Below are positions 19,130-27,271 of a DNA stretch of 64,000 nt, in pieces. Within the stretch, counting starts at the first letter, position 1. Each line of letters opens with the position of its first letter. The translations under genes and the position numbers were made by a program. The notes beneath the pieces are model-generated. The model was not told the origin of the DNA and did not search any database. It saw only the letters and a program-made list of their open reading frames with translations. Source of the DNA: JABFWF01 sp035539135 (GTDB lineage Bacteria > Pseudomonadota > Gammaproteobacteria > Xanthomonadales > Xanthomonadaceae); the NCBI GenBank assembly GCA_035539135.1, contig DATLJD010000013.1, forward strand, positions 211,489 through 275,488, read 5' to 3'.

Positions 19130-19696
19130 TCAGATCCCCGGCGCCTGCACGCCTGCTGTCGGCGCGGGATCGCCCGCGCCGGTGTCGTTGGAATGCGGTC
19201 CGTCGCCCTCGAAAACAAGCTGCCGCGCCGCCCAGTCCGGCAGCAGCGCGCGCAGCGCCAGCGTGCCCGGCATCAGCACCGGCAACACCTGCGACTGGCG
19301 CCAGTCCGGCTCGCGCGGCAGCGTGGTGAAGCCCATCAGCAGCACCAGGATGCAGGCGACCAGCGCGCCGCGCGCCAGCCCCAGCGCGCCGCCGAGCGCG
19401 CGGTCCACGCCGGACAGGCCGACCGCGTGCACGAGCTTGCGCACCACCCAGCCGACCGCGCCCACCACCACCAGCACGCCGAGGAAGCACAGGCCGTAGC
19501 CGGCGAGCAGCTGGCCGGTGCCGGGCGTGGCGCCGCCGGCGAACACGCGGGCGACGAACGCGCCGAAATGGAACGCGCTCCAGCCGGCGAGCAGCCAGGC
19601 GAGCAGCGAGACCAGCACGCCGACGAAGCCGCGCATCAGCCCGAGCAGCGTCGAGACCAGGATGATGCCAAGCAGCAGCAGGTCGGTCGCGCTCAT
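19130..19696 (-). CDS. cvpA: CvpA family membrane protein
   Basis: 188-residue inner-membrane protein with four hydrophobic segments in the first 130 residues: starts ATDLLLLGIILVSTLLGLMRGFV, then LLAWLLAGW, LLAGYGLCFLGVLVVVGAVGWVV and ALVACILVLLMGFTTL. The LGLMRGF and VDRALGGALGLARGALV motifs are typical of CvpA, named for colicin V production and linked in enteric bacteria to bile-salt resistance and envelope stability. The C-terminal tail is Pro/Ala-rich. It sits between the SPOR gene (2 nt) and purF (3 nt) in one operon. Confidence 0.93.
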   Translation of the reverse strand: MSATDLLLLGIILVSTLLGLMRGFVGVLVSLLAWLLAGWSAFHFGAFVARVFAGGATPGTGQLLAGYGLCFLGVLVVVGAVGWVVRKLVHAVGLSGVDRALGGALGLARGALVACILVLLMGFTTLPREPDWRQSQVLPVLMPGTLALRALLPDWAARQLVFEGDGPHSNDTGAGDPAPTAGVQAPGI

Positions 19697-19698
19697 GC

Positions 19699-20691
19699 TC
19701 AGGGGTGCGGGCGCACCATGCCGTCGAGGCCGAGCTTCGCCTTCACCTGCGCGCGCAGCTGCTCGGCGGCGGCACGATCGGCGACCGGGCCCACGCGCAC
19801 GCGGACGAGCGCGCCCTTGTCGGTGTTCACGGTTTCGGTGAAGGCGCTGAACCCGGCGGCGCGCAGGCGGTCGCGCAGCGCGTTCGCGTCGGCCGCCTTG
19901 CTGTAGGCGGCGAGCTGCACGGCGAAGCCGACGCCAGCGGCGGCGGGCGCGGTGGCGGGCTTCGGCGCGACGGCGGCGACCTGCTTCGGCGCGTTGGCGG
20001 GCTTCCGTTCCGTCGCCACCGGCTTCGACGGCGCGGCCGTCGCGGGTTGGGCCGCGTCCGCATCGAGCACGACCACCCGCGCGCCGACGTCGTCGCGCAC
20101 GTGGTTGGCGCGCAGGCGCGCGGACTCGGCTTCGGCGCGGGTCGCGAAGGGGCCGATGCGCACCCGCCAGGCGGGCTTGCCGCCGGAGGTCGTCGCCTCG
20201 CGGTAGGCCGGCAACCCGGCGCTGCGCACCGATCCGAGCACGCGCTCGGCGGCGGCCACGCTGGCGTAGGCGCCGAAGCTGACCGCGTAGTCGCCGCCGG
20301 CAGTGGCGGCGAACAACGGCGCGGCATCAGGCGTTGCGACGGCCGGCGCGACCGGCTGCGCGGGCGCGGGCGCGACGCTGGTAGCGGGCGTCGCCAGCTC
20401 GGCGGCGTCCGGCGACAGGGTTGCGGCATCCGGCGACGGCGCCGTGGCGTCGGGCGCGGCGGGCACCGGCGCGTCCATGCCCAGCGCGCCGCCTGCCGGC
20501 GCATCGCCCGGGGTCACCAGCGGCAGTTCCTGGGTCTGGAAGTCGTCGCGCGGCGCGGGCGGGATGGCCAGCGGCACGCTCGCCGCGCCGCTGTCGGGCG
20601 CGGGGCCCTGCACCAGCATCGGCAGGAAGATCACGGCCAGCGCGACCAGCACCGCGGCGCCGACCAGACGCTGTTTCAGTCGGGGATCCAT
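19699..20691 (-). CDS. Membrane-anchored protein with two SPOR domains (DedD-like)
   Basis: 330 residues. A short cytoplasmic start (MDPRLKQRLVG) is followed by one transmembrane helix (about 10-27) and a long Pro/Ala/Asp-rich linker. Two SPOR domains follow: DYAVSFGAYAS...WRVRIGPFATRAEA (about 133-205) and GFAVQLAAYSK...VRVRVGPVADRAAA (about 251-325). SPOR domains bind denuded glycan strands at the division septum. Position (folC-this gene-cvpA-purF) matches E. coli dedD, but DedD has a single SPOR domain. A second glycan-binding domain could tighten septal localisation. It starts 33 nt downstream of a clear TATAAT. Confidence 0.9.
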   Translation of the reverse strand: MDPRLKQRLVGAAVLVALAVIFLPMLVQGPAPDSGAASVPLAIPPAPRDDFQTQELPLVTPGDAPAGGALGMDAPVPAAPDATAPSPDAATLSPDAAELATPATSVAPAPAQPVAPAVATPDAAPLFAATAGGDYAVSFGAYASVAAAERVLGSVRSAGLPAYREATTSGGKPAWRVRIGPFATRAEAESARLRANHVRDDVGARVVVLDADAAQPATAAPSKPVATERKPANAPKQVAAVAPKPATAPAAAGVGFAVQLAAYSKAADANALRDRLRAAGFSAFTETVNTDKGALVRVRVGPVADRAAAEQLRAQVKAKLGLDGMVRPHP

Positions 20692-20723
20692 CGACGCTCG
20701 CAGGCAATGGAAGAGGCCGGCGA

Positions 20724-20729
20724 ATTATA
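20724..20729 (-). promoter_or_regulatory. -10 element TATAAT for the SPOR-cvpA-purF transcript
   Basis: Perfect TATAAT on the minus strand, 33 nt upstream of the double-SPOR gene start and inside the 106-nt gap after folC. It allows dedD-like, cvpA, purF and the DUF455 gene to be expressed independently of folC. No good -35 visible. Confidence 0.65.
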
Positions 20730-20797
20730 CCCGCGCGCCCTGCCCGCCCCGGGCCGCGCGGCCCGCGCCGCCACGCGCCATTCAGACGCGGCCGCGC

Positions 20798-22057
20798 TCA
20801 CGTCGCCAGCGCCTGCAGGGCGGCCGCCGCGGTGTGGAAGGAGCCGAACACCAGGATCCGGTCGCCGGCGGTGGCCTGCGCACGCGCCGCGGCCAGCCCC
20901 GCGCCGACGGTCGCGTGGCGCGCGCCCGCGCCGGCGGCGGTGCCCGCAAGGCGCAGGGCGAAGGCGTCCACGTCGAGCCCGCGCGCGCCGGCCTCGGTGA
21001 GGCCCGCCAGCCACCAGCCCTCGACTCGCTCGGCCAGCGCCGCCGCGACCCCGGCGATGTCCTTGTCGCCGAGCGCGGCGAATACCGCGAAGGTGCGCCC
21101 GGGCGCCGGTTGCGCGCGCAGCCAGCCGGCGAGTTCGCGCGCGGCCTGCGGGTTGTGGCCGACGTCGACCACGATCTCCACGCCTCCGCGTTCGAACCGT
21201 TGCAGCCGCCCGGGCACGAACGCCGATTCCACGCCGCGCGCCCAGGCCTCGCGCGGCAGCGGCTTGCGCAACGCGCGCAGCGCCGCGATCGCGGTGGCGG
21301 CGTTGCGCAACTGCGCCGGCGCGGCCAGCCGCGGTATCGGCAACTCGAGCGTGAAACCGACCTCGCGCCACCGCCAGCGGCCCGCGTCCAGCGGCTCGAA
21401 GAAGAAGTCGCAGCCGGCGCGCAGCGCGGACGCGCCGATCGCGTAGGCGCGCCCGAGCACGCTCGACGGCGGATCGTCCTCGCCCAGCACCAGCGGCTTC
21501 CACGGCCGCGCGATGCCGGCCTTCTCCGCGCCGATCGCCTCGCGGTCGCCGCCGAGCCAGTCCTGGTGGTCGAGGTCGACGGTGGTGATCACCGCGACGT
21601 CCGCATCGACGAGGTTGACCGCATCCAGCCGGCCGCCGAGGCCGACTTCCAGCACCGCGAGGTCCAGCCGTTCGCGCGCGAACAGCCACAGCGCCGCCAG
21701 CGTGCCGTATTCGAAATAGGTCAGCGGGGTGCCGCCGCGCGCTTGCTCGACCGCTTCGAACGCCGCGACCAGCGCCCTGTCTTCCGCCTCCGCGCCGTCG
21801 ATGCGCACGCGCTCGTTGTAACGCAGCAGGTGCGGCGAGCTGTAGGCGCCGACCTTCCAGCCCGCCGCCCGCGCGATCGCCTCGACGAAGGCGACGGTGG
21901 AGCCCTTGCCGTTGGTGCCGGCGACCGTGATCACGCGCTTCGCCGGGCGGCCGAGGCCCATCCGCGCGGCGACCTCGCGCACGCGTTCCAGGCCGAGGGC
22001 GATGGCCTGCGGATGCTGGCGCTCGACGTATGCGAGCCAGTCGGCGAGCGTCTTCAT
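20798..22057 (-). CDS. folC: Folylpolyglutamate synthase / dihydrofolate synthase
   Basis: Mur-ligase-family enzyme that adds glutamate to dihydropteroate and to folates. 419 residues from the chosen ATG (22057), which yields the typical MKTLADWLAYVERQHP start; earlier in-frame ATGs lie within a palindromic promoter region. The ATP-binding loop reads VAGTNGKGSTVAFVE. Other signatures are YSSPHLLRYNERVRI, GLGGRLDAVN and DVGHNPQAARELA. In many gamma-proteobacteria accD lies just upstream; here a histidine phosphatase and serA do, so the block has been rearranged. Confidence 0.95.
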   Translation of the reverse strand: MKTLADWLAYVERQHPQAIALGLERVREVAARMGLGRPAKRVITVAGTNGKGSTVAFVEAIARAAGWKVGAYSSPHLLRYNERVRIDGAEAEDRALVAAFEAVEQARGGTPLTYFEYGTLAALWLFARERLDLAVLEVGLGGRLDAVNLVDADVAVITTVDLDHQDWLGGDREAIGAEKAGIARPWKPLVLGEDDPPSSVLGRAYAIGASALRAGCDFFFEPLDAGRWRWREVGFTLELPIPRLAAPAQLRNAATAIAALRALRKPLPREAWARGVESAFVPGRLQRFERGGVEIVVDVGHNPQAARELAGWLRAQPAPGRTFAVFAALGDKDIAGVAAALAERVEGWWLAGLTEAGARGLDVDAFALRLAGTAAGAGARHATVGAGLAAARAQATAGDRILVFGSFHTAAAALQALAT

Positions 22058-22072
22058 GGGCAACGGCGGCGG

Positions 22073-22098
22073 GGGGCGCGCCATTGTAGGCGCGCCCC
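22073..22098 (-). promoter_or_regulatory. Palindrome enclosing a TACAAT -10 element upstream of folC
   Basis: Ten-base perfect inverted repeat arms (GGGGCGCGCC / GGCGCGCCCC) enclose ATTGTA, which on the minus strand is TACAAT, 25 nt upstream of the folC start. The element could be a promoter whose -10 box lies in a symmetric operator, or a GC hairpin in read-through transcripts from serA. Seen directly; the function is inferred. Confidence 0.5.
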
Positions 22099-22116
22099 TG
22101 CCCACTTACAGCGCGC

Positions 22117-22761
22117 TTACAGCGCGCGATGCACCGCCTCGCCGAACAGCGGCGTGTGGTGGGCGCAGTCGTTCAGGCGCACGACCTCCAGGCCGGCGAG
22201 GTCCGGGCCTTCCAGCAGGTTCAGCGTGGTGGGCGCCTGGCGGAAACTCCACAGCCGGGCGAGCGGCAGGCCGAGCACCCGGCACAGCAGCACGCGGTTG
22301 ACCGCGTCGTGGGCGACCAGCAGCAGGGTGTCGTCGGCGCCGAGCCCCTCGCAGGCGCGCGCGAACGCGGGCCAGGCGCGTTCCAGCACGCCCGGCAGCG
22401 ATTCGCCGCCCGGCATCAGCACCTCGTGCGGCGCGTGCCGCCAGGCGTGCAGGCGCTCGCCGTCGCGGGCGCGAATCTCGGCCGCGAGCAGGCCCTCCCA
22501 GTCGCCGTGGGCGATTTCGGCGAGACCCGGGTCGGTGCCGAGCAGGCCGGCGCGCGCTTCGCCGAGCGCGAGCTCCGCGGTGCGCCGCGCGCGCGCCAGC
22601 GGCGAGGCGACGGCGCGGTCGATGCGTACGTCGCGCAAGCGCTCGCCCAGCGCGCGCGCCTGCGCCTCGCCGGTGGGCGAGAGCGGGATGTCGGTCTGGC
22701 CCTGGTAGCGGCCCTCCGCGTTCCAGGCGGTTTCGCCGTGGCGTGCGAGCAGGATGCGCAT
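22117..22761 (-). CDS. Histidine phosphatase family protein (phosphoglycerate-mutase-like)
   Basis: 214-residue member of the histidine phosphatase superfamily. The phospho-acceptor motif LARHGETAWN is at residues 5-14, the first histidine being the nucleophile. RYQGQTDIPLSPTGEAQA follows, and the second catalytic histidine is in LLLVAHDAVNRVLL. This pattern fits CobC/GpmB-type small-molecule phosphatases rather than true cofactor-dependent mutases. It lies 4 nt after serA on the same strand. In the phosphorylated serine pathway the last step needs a phosphoserine phosphatase, and some enzymes of this fold perform it. That role is a context-based guess. Confidence 0.88.
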   Translation of the reverse strand: MRILLARHGETAWNAEGRYQGQTDIPLSPTGEAQARALGERLRDVRIDRAVASPLARARRTAELALGEARAGLLGTDPGLAEIAHGDWEGLLAAEIRARDGERLHAWRHAPHEVLMPGGESLPGVLERAWPAFARACEGLGADDTLLLVAHDAVNRVLLCRVLGLPLARLWSFRQAPTTLNLLEGPDLAGLEVVRLNDCAHHTPLFGEAVHRAL

Positions 22762-22765
22762 GGCG

Positions 22766-24343
22766 TCAGACCTGCTGCAGCGAGAGCACGCCGGGCGCCT
22801 GCCGCAGCGCGGCGAGCTCGTCCTCGGCGAGCGCGCGGTCGACGGTGATCGCGGCGCGCGCGGAGCCGTCGCCGGACGCGCCGAGCGCGAAGTTGATGAT
22901 GTTGATCCCGGACGCCCCCAGCCGCGAGCCGACCGTGCCGACCAGGCCCGGCTTGTCCTCGTTGCGCATCAGCAGCACGTGCGCGAGCGGATCGAATTCG
23001 ATCTCCACTCCATCGAGGGCGACGATGCGCGGCGTGCGGTGCAGGGTCGCGTCGATCGTGCGGCGCACGCGCCGGCCGGCCGCGTTGTCACCTTCGATGG
23101 TCAGACGCACCAGGCGATCGAAGCCGGCGCCGTCGCCACCCAAGGTCTCGGCGACCTCCAGTCCGCGCGCGGCGGCCTCCTGCAGCGCGTTGACGGGAGT
23201 GACCCGCGCCGAGGCTTCGCCCAGCAACGCGGCGACCAGCAGGCGGGTGAGCGGGCGCGCGTCGAGGCCATCGGTGCGGCCGGCGTAGCGCACGTCCAGC
23301 CGCACCGGCGCCGGCACCAGACGCGAGCCGAGTCGGCCGAGCGCGCGCATCAGCGGCATCCACGGCCCGACTTCGCGCGCCGCTTCCGCCGACAGCGGCG
23401 GCAGGTTGACGCAGCCGGCGACCGCGCCGGTCTCGATGAAGTCGATGACCTGGCGCGCCAGGATGGTGCTGACCGCCTGCTGCGCCTCGCCGGTGGACGC
23501 GCCGAGGTGCGGGGTCAGGATCAGGCGCTCGTGCGCGCGCAGCGGCGAGGACGCCGGCAGCGGTTCGGTGGCGAAGGTGTCGAGCGCGGCGCCGGCGAGG
23601 TGGCCCTCGTCGAGCAGGCGCAGCAACGCGGCCTCGTCCAGCAGCCCGCCGCGCGCGGCGTTGACCAGGCACGCGCCGCGCTTCATCGCGCGCAGGCGCT
23701 CTTCCGACAGCAGGTTGGTCGTCTCCTTCGTGCGCGGCACGTGCAGGGTGACGATGTCGGCGCGCGCCAGCAGGTCGGCGAGCGGCAGCAGCGGCACGCT
23801 GCCCTTGCCGGCGGCGGTCGGCGGCAGGAACGGATCGTGCGCGATCACCTCCATGCCGATGCCCTGCGCCTTGCGCGCGACCGTGCTGCCGATCCGGCCG
23901 AGGCCGATCACGCCCAGGGTCTTGCCTTCCAGCTCGAAGCCGGTGAGCCCGGCCTTGGGCCATTGCCCGGCCTTCATCCCGGCGTCGGCGCGCGGCACGT
24001 GGCGGGCCAGCGCGAACAGCAGCGACAGCGCGTGCTCGGCCGCGGCGAGGGTGTTGCCGTCTGGCGCGTTCATCACCGCCACGCCGCGCGCGGTGGCGGC
24101 GTCCACGTCGATGGTGTCAACGCCGGCGCCGGCGCGACCGACCACCTTGAGCAGCGGCGCCGCGGCCAGCGCGTCGGCCGTCACCTTGGTTGCGGACCGC
24201 ACCAGCAGCACGTCGACGTCGCCCAGCGCCTGGGCGAGCGCGTCGGTTTCGCGGATCGGTTCGGAGGTCTCGACCTGCCAGCCCGCGGCGCGGAACAGGG
24301 CCAGGCCGTCTTCGTGGATGCCATCGCACGCCAGCACTTTCAT
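22766..24343 (-). CDS. serA: D-3-phosphoglycerate dehydrogenase
   Basis: First enzyme of serine synthesis, oxidising 3-phosphoglycerate with NAD+. 525 residues is the long type with an intervening domain. Parts in order: substrate domain with VVGRAGAGVDTIDV; Rossmann NAD motif LGVIGLGRIGSTVAR (about 145-160); catalytic ALDTFATEP and the histidine of LTPHLGAST; an intervening domain (about 320-450); and a C-terminal ACT domain (HVLLMRNEDKPGLVGTVGSRLG...), which in this family senses serine. The start ATG at 24343 has a GAGGAG ribosome binding site and gives MKVLACDGIHEDG. It is probably cotranscribed with the histidine phosphatase. Confidence 0.96.
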   Translation of the reverse strand: MKVLACDGIHEDGLALFRAAGWQVETSEPIRETDALAQALGDVDVLLVRSATKVTADALAAAPLLKVVGRAGAGVDTIDVDAATARGVAVMNAPDGNTLAAAEHALSLLFALARHVPRADAGMKAGQWPKAGLTGFELEGKTLGVIGLGRIGSTVARKAQGIGMEVIAHDPFLPPTAAGKGSVPLLPLADLLARADIVTLHVPRTKETTNLLSEERLRAMKRGACLVNAARGGLLDEAALLRLLDEGHLAGAALDTFATEPLPASSPLRAHERLILTPHLGASTGEAQQAVSTILARQVIDFIETGAVAGCVNLPPLSAEAAREVGPWMPLMRALGRLGSRLVPAPVRLDVRYAGRTDGLDARPLTRLLVAALLGEASARVTPVNALQEAAARGLEVAETLGGDGAGFDRLVRLTIEGDNAAGRRVRRTIDATLHRTPRIVALDGVEIEFDPLAHVLLMRNEDKPGLVGTVGSRLGASGINIINFALGASGDGSARAAITVDRALAEDELAALRQAPGVLSLQQV

Positions 24344-24551
24344 TGCACGCTCCTCGCGAGGGAAACCCCTGCGGAGCCCGGCAGCCGGCGCACGGCCGCG
24401 CGCCACCGACGCGACGCGCGAATCACTCTTCCTGTCGGGAAACGGGGCCGGCTGGCATGGGAATCCGCGACGACGACGAGCGTAGCAGAGACCCGGCCGG
24501 TTTGCGGGCGGGGCGAGGACGAGGACTGGTCAAGGCGGAGCGTCGTCGCTA

Positions 24552-24757
24552 GCGCGCCGGGCGGGAGAGGCAGGCAGGACACGCCGTGAATCCGTCCATG
24601 GAGGCTCGGATGCGCCATCCATGGCGCATACGGTCCTGCCCCGCGAGCGCGCCGGACGGGAGAGGCGGGCAGGACACGCCGTAAACCCATCCATGGGGGC
24701 TCGGATGCGCCATCCATGGCGCATACGGTCCTGCCCACCTCTCCCGCCCGACGCGCC
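24552..24757. repeat. Inverted-repeat element containing a tandem 95-bp duplication
   Basis: Two copies of a 95-bp unit begin at 24551 and 24646 and are nearly identical. Each unit contains the perfect palindrome ATGCGCCAT-CC-ATGGCGCAT and a CCATCCATGG-like core. The whole block is bounded by inverted arms (GGGCGGGAGAGG...GGCAGGAC at 24559-24580; complement at 24728-24749, two mismatches), extended outward by GCGCGCC/GGCGCGT. This looks like a MITE-like palindromic element with an internal duplication. No coding potential is credible. Confidence 0.8.
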
Positions 24758-24825
24758 CCCACCACGCTCGCGCTCGTTTCGCGGAGCAAGCTTCGCTCTA
24801 CGGCAAGCAGCGATGTCCTGTCCGA

Positions 24826-25022
24826 GCGCCCGGGAGGGCGGGGGTGTTGCGTCAAGCGCGCCATGGATGGCGCGCGCCCGCATAAGGGCAGGGTGAGCAC
24901 GGGCGGCTTGCGCGGCACCGCCGCGCGCCCGTGCGAACGCCCGGCGCGCTGCGCCGGGCCGGGAGAGCCGCACAGCGGCGTCCCTTCTAAGGGAAAAGCA
25001 ATACCCCCGCCCTCCCGGGCGC
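24826..25022. repeat. 197-bp element with 24-bp terminal inverted repeats
   Basis: Arms at 24826-24849 (starting GCGCCCGGGAGGGCGGGGGT) and 24999-25022 are reverse complements with one mismatch. Inside are further palindromes: GCGCGCCAT-GG-ATGGCGCGC, GCCCGGCGCGC/GCGCCGGGC and CCCTTCTAAGGG. It shares the CCATGG-centred palindrome with its neighbour at 24552-24757. It is either a miniature mobile element or a highly structured RNA-forming repeat. Downstream flank is the 3' end of an S46 peptidase gene. Nothing here encodes a recognisable protein. Confidence 0.75.
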
Positions 25023-25073
25023 GGGCCCACGAGTGCTTACCGTCCGTGGGCACGTCCAGCGGGACGTACGGGT

Positions 25074-27236
25074 CTACTCTGCGCGCGCGACGCCCAGCTC
25101 CTCGAGCACGCGCGGCGCCGGGACGACTTCCTGCATGATCCAGCGCATGTAGTGCTGGTCGAGCGAGATCATGCGGGTCATGTCGGGATCGAACATCCAG
25201 TTCGACGCGACCGCCTCCCAGTTCATGTCGAAGGCCAGGCCGACCAGCTTGCCTTCCGCGTCCATCACCGGCGAACCGGAGTTGCCCCCGGTGATGTCGA
25301 GGTTGGACAGGAAGTTGACCGGCACCGTGCCGAGTTCCGGATCCGCCAGGCCGCCGTAGCGCTTCGCCGCGATCGCGTCGAGCTGGGCCTGCGGCGCGTC
25401 GAAGGGCTCCACGCCCGTCGCCTTGGCCGCGACCTGCTCCAGCGTCGTGAACGGCGGATGGCGCACGCCATCGGTGGTGGTGTAGCCCATGACCTTGCCG
25501 AAGGTGATGCGCAGGGTCGAATTGGCGTCGGGATAGATCGCCTCGCCGCGGCTGGCGCGGTAGTCGGCGACCGCCTGCAGGAACAGCGGACGCGCGACCA
25601 GCGACTCGCCGGCGGCGGTCTTTTCCTGCTGCTCCAGCGCGAGCAGGGTCGGCATCACCGCCACCGCGAAGCGCACGGCCGGATCGTCGCTGTGCTCGAG
25701 CGTCGTGCGGTCGGCCTGGAACAGCGCCATGCGCGCGTCGAGGCCACCGAGCTTCGTCGCGGCCAGGGTGTCCAGCGCGCGCTGGATCGCCGCCTCGTCG
25801 TCGCCGCCCAGCCACGCGTCCACCGCGGCCACGCGCTGCGCCTTGGGCAGCTTCACGTACTCGCGCAGCCAGTATTCCTGCAGTTGGCGGTCCATCGCCG
25901 GGTGGTAGCGCTTTTCCATCTGCCGCAGCGCGCCTTCGAACGCCGGCAGGTCGCGGTCCTGGTAGCCCTGCTCGCGCTCCGCGTCCGGCTTGGCGCGCTC
26001 GAGCGCGAGGCGGTACAGGTCCACCGCGGTGCCGATGGTGCCGCTGCCGGTCAGGCGGCCGAGCACGAGGTCGCGCTCGCGGGTGGCACGTTCCTGCGCG
26101 GCGAGCCGCTCCAGGGTCGCGTGCGCATCCAGCGCCGCCTGGCCCTCGGCGCCGCGCCCGCGCAGCCAGGTCAGTACGGCCTGCTCTTCGGCGTGTTTCT
26201 TCTTCGACGCGCCGATCCGCTCGAAGCCGGCGAGCTGGCCATCGTAGTTCTTCATCGCGTTCTGCATGCCGCGCTTGGTGCTGGCGTACTTCACCGCGAT
26301 GTCGGGATCCTTCGCGCCCGCCGCTTCGATCATCGCCACCAGCCTCTTGAAGTGTCCGCCGACGACCGGATAGGTCCACTTCGCGGTGTCGTCGAATTCG
26401 CTGGCGAGCGCGTAGCGCGCGGTGCGGCCCGGGTAGCCGGCGACCATCACGAAGCTGCCGACGTCCAGGTCCTTGTCGGCCAGCTTCAACCAGTGCTTGG
26501 GCTGGTACGGCACGTTGTCCGGCGAATACGGCGCCGGCTTGCCGTCCTTGCCGACGTAGGCGCGGATGAAGGAGAAGTCGCCGGTGTGGCGCGGCCACAT
26601 CCAGTTGTCCACCTCGCCGCCGTAGTTGCCGATCGCGCCCGGCGGCGCGTAGACCAGGCGCACGTCCTGGATCTCGAGGTTGCGGAACAGCCGCCAGGTG
26701 TTGCCGCCCATGAAGCTGGCGACCCGGCAGCGGTAGCCGCCGCCGGCCTCGCAGTCGGCCACCAGCTGCTTCTCCAGCGCCTCGGCGGCCTGGGTGCGCG
26801 CGAGCGGCGTCGGCGCGGCCGCGATCGCCGCCTGCATGTCCTTCGTCACGTCGCGGATGGATTCCAGCGCGTAGATGCGCGCGTTGGGGCCGGAGGTGAG
26901 TTCCTCCGCCCGGGTCGCCGCGTAGAAGCCGTCCTTCATCAGGTTCTTCTGCGCGGTCGAGTTGAGCTGGATCGCGCCGTACGCGCAGTGGTGGTTGGTC
27001 ACCACCAGGCCTTGCGGCGAGACGAAGCTGGCGGTGCAGCCGCCGAGCGAAACCACCGCGCCCATCGGGTCGCCGGTGAGGTCGGCGAGCTGCCGCGGGT
27101 CGAGCTCGAGGCCGGCCTGCTTCAGCGCGTCGGCGATCTGCGGCAACTGCTGCGGCACCCACATGCCTTCGTTGGCGTGGGCGGCGCCGGCGGTCAGGGC
27201 CAGCGCGAGGGCGGCGGCCAGGGTCCTGCTGTGCAT
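25074..27236 (-). CDS. S46-family dipeptidyl-peptidase, second of a tandem pair
   Basis: 720-residue periplasmic serine peptidase of the DPP7/DPP11 family, releasing N-terminal dipeptides. Signal peptide about 1-21 (ending AAHA), mature NEGMWVPQQLPQIA. The catalytic histidine lies in VVTNHHCAYGAIQLNST (about 82-83); an Asp of the triad is probably in GGEVDNWMWPRHTGDF; the nucleophile is in TGGNSGSPVMD. The residue that sets P1 preference sits in the following FDxNWE motif: Gly in DPP7, Arg in DPP11. Here it is FDMNWEA, so methionine. It starts 36 nt after the stop of the upstream paralogue and is surely in the same operon. Confidence 0.95.
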   Translation of the reverse strand: MHSRTLAAALALALTAGAAHANEGMWVPQQLPQIADALKQAGLELDPRQLADLTGDPMGAVVSLGGCTASFVSPQGLVVTNHHCAYGAIQLNSTAQKNLMKDGFYAATRAEELTSGPNARIYALESIRDVTKDMQAAIAAAPTPLARTQAAEALEKQLVADCEAGGGYRCRVASFMGGNTWRLFRNLEIQDVRLVYAPPGAIGNYGGEVDNWMWPRHTGDFSFIRAYVGKDGKPAPYSPDNVPYQPKHWLKLADKDLDVGSFVMVAGYPGRTARYALASEFDDTAKWTYPVVGGHFKRLVAMIEAAGAKDPDIAVKYASTKRGMQNAMKNYDGQLAGFERIGASKKKHAEEQAVLTWLRGRGAEGQAALDAHATLERLAAQERATRERDLVLGRLTGSGTIGTAVDLYRLALERAKPDAEREQGYQDRDLPAFEGALRQMEKRYHPAMDRQLQEYWLREYVKLPKAQRVAAVDAWLGGDDEAAIQRALDTLAATKLGGLDARMALFQADRTTLEHSDDPAVRFAVAVMPTLLALEQQEKTAAGESLVARPLFLQAVADYRASRGEAIYPDANSTLRITFGKVMGYTTTDGVRHPPFTTLEQVAAKATGVEPFDAPQAQLDAIAAKRYGGLADPELGTVPVNFLSNLDITGGNSGSPVMDAEGKLVGLAFDMNWEAVASNWMFDPDMTRMISLDQHYMRWIMQEVVPAPRVLEELGVARAE

Positions 27237-27271
27237 GCGTGGTTCTCCGGAAACGGGGTTGTTCGTCGGGC

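Noticed and set aside
24530..25030. A 166-codon minus-strand frame in the serA-S46 spacer
   Set aside because: It runs through two palindromic repeat elements, is Arg/Ala-rich and has no domain. Such frames appear wherever these repeats occur.
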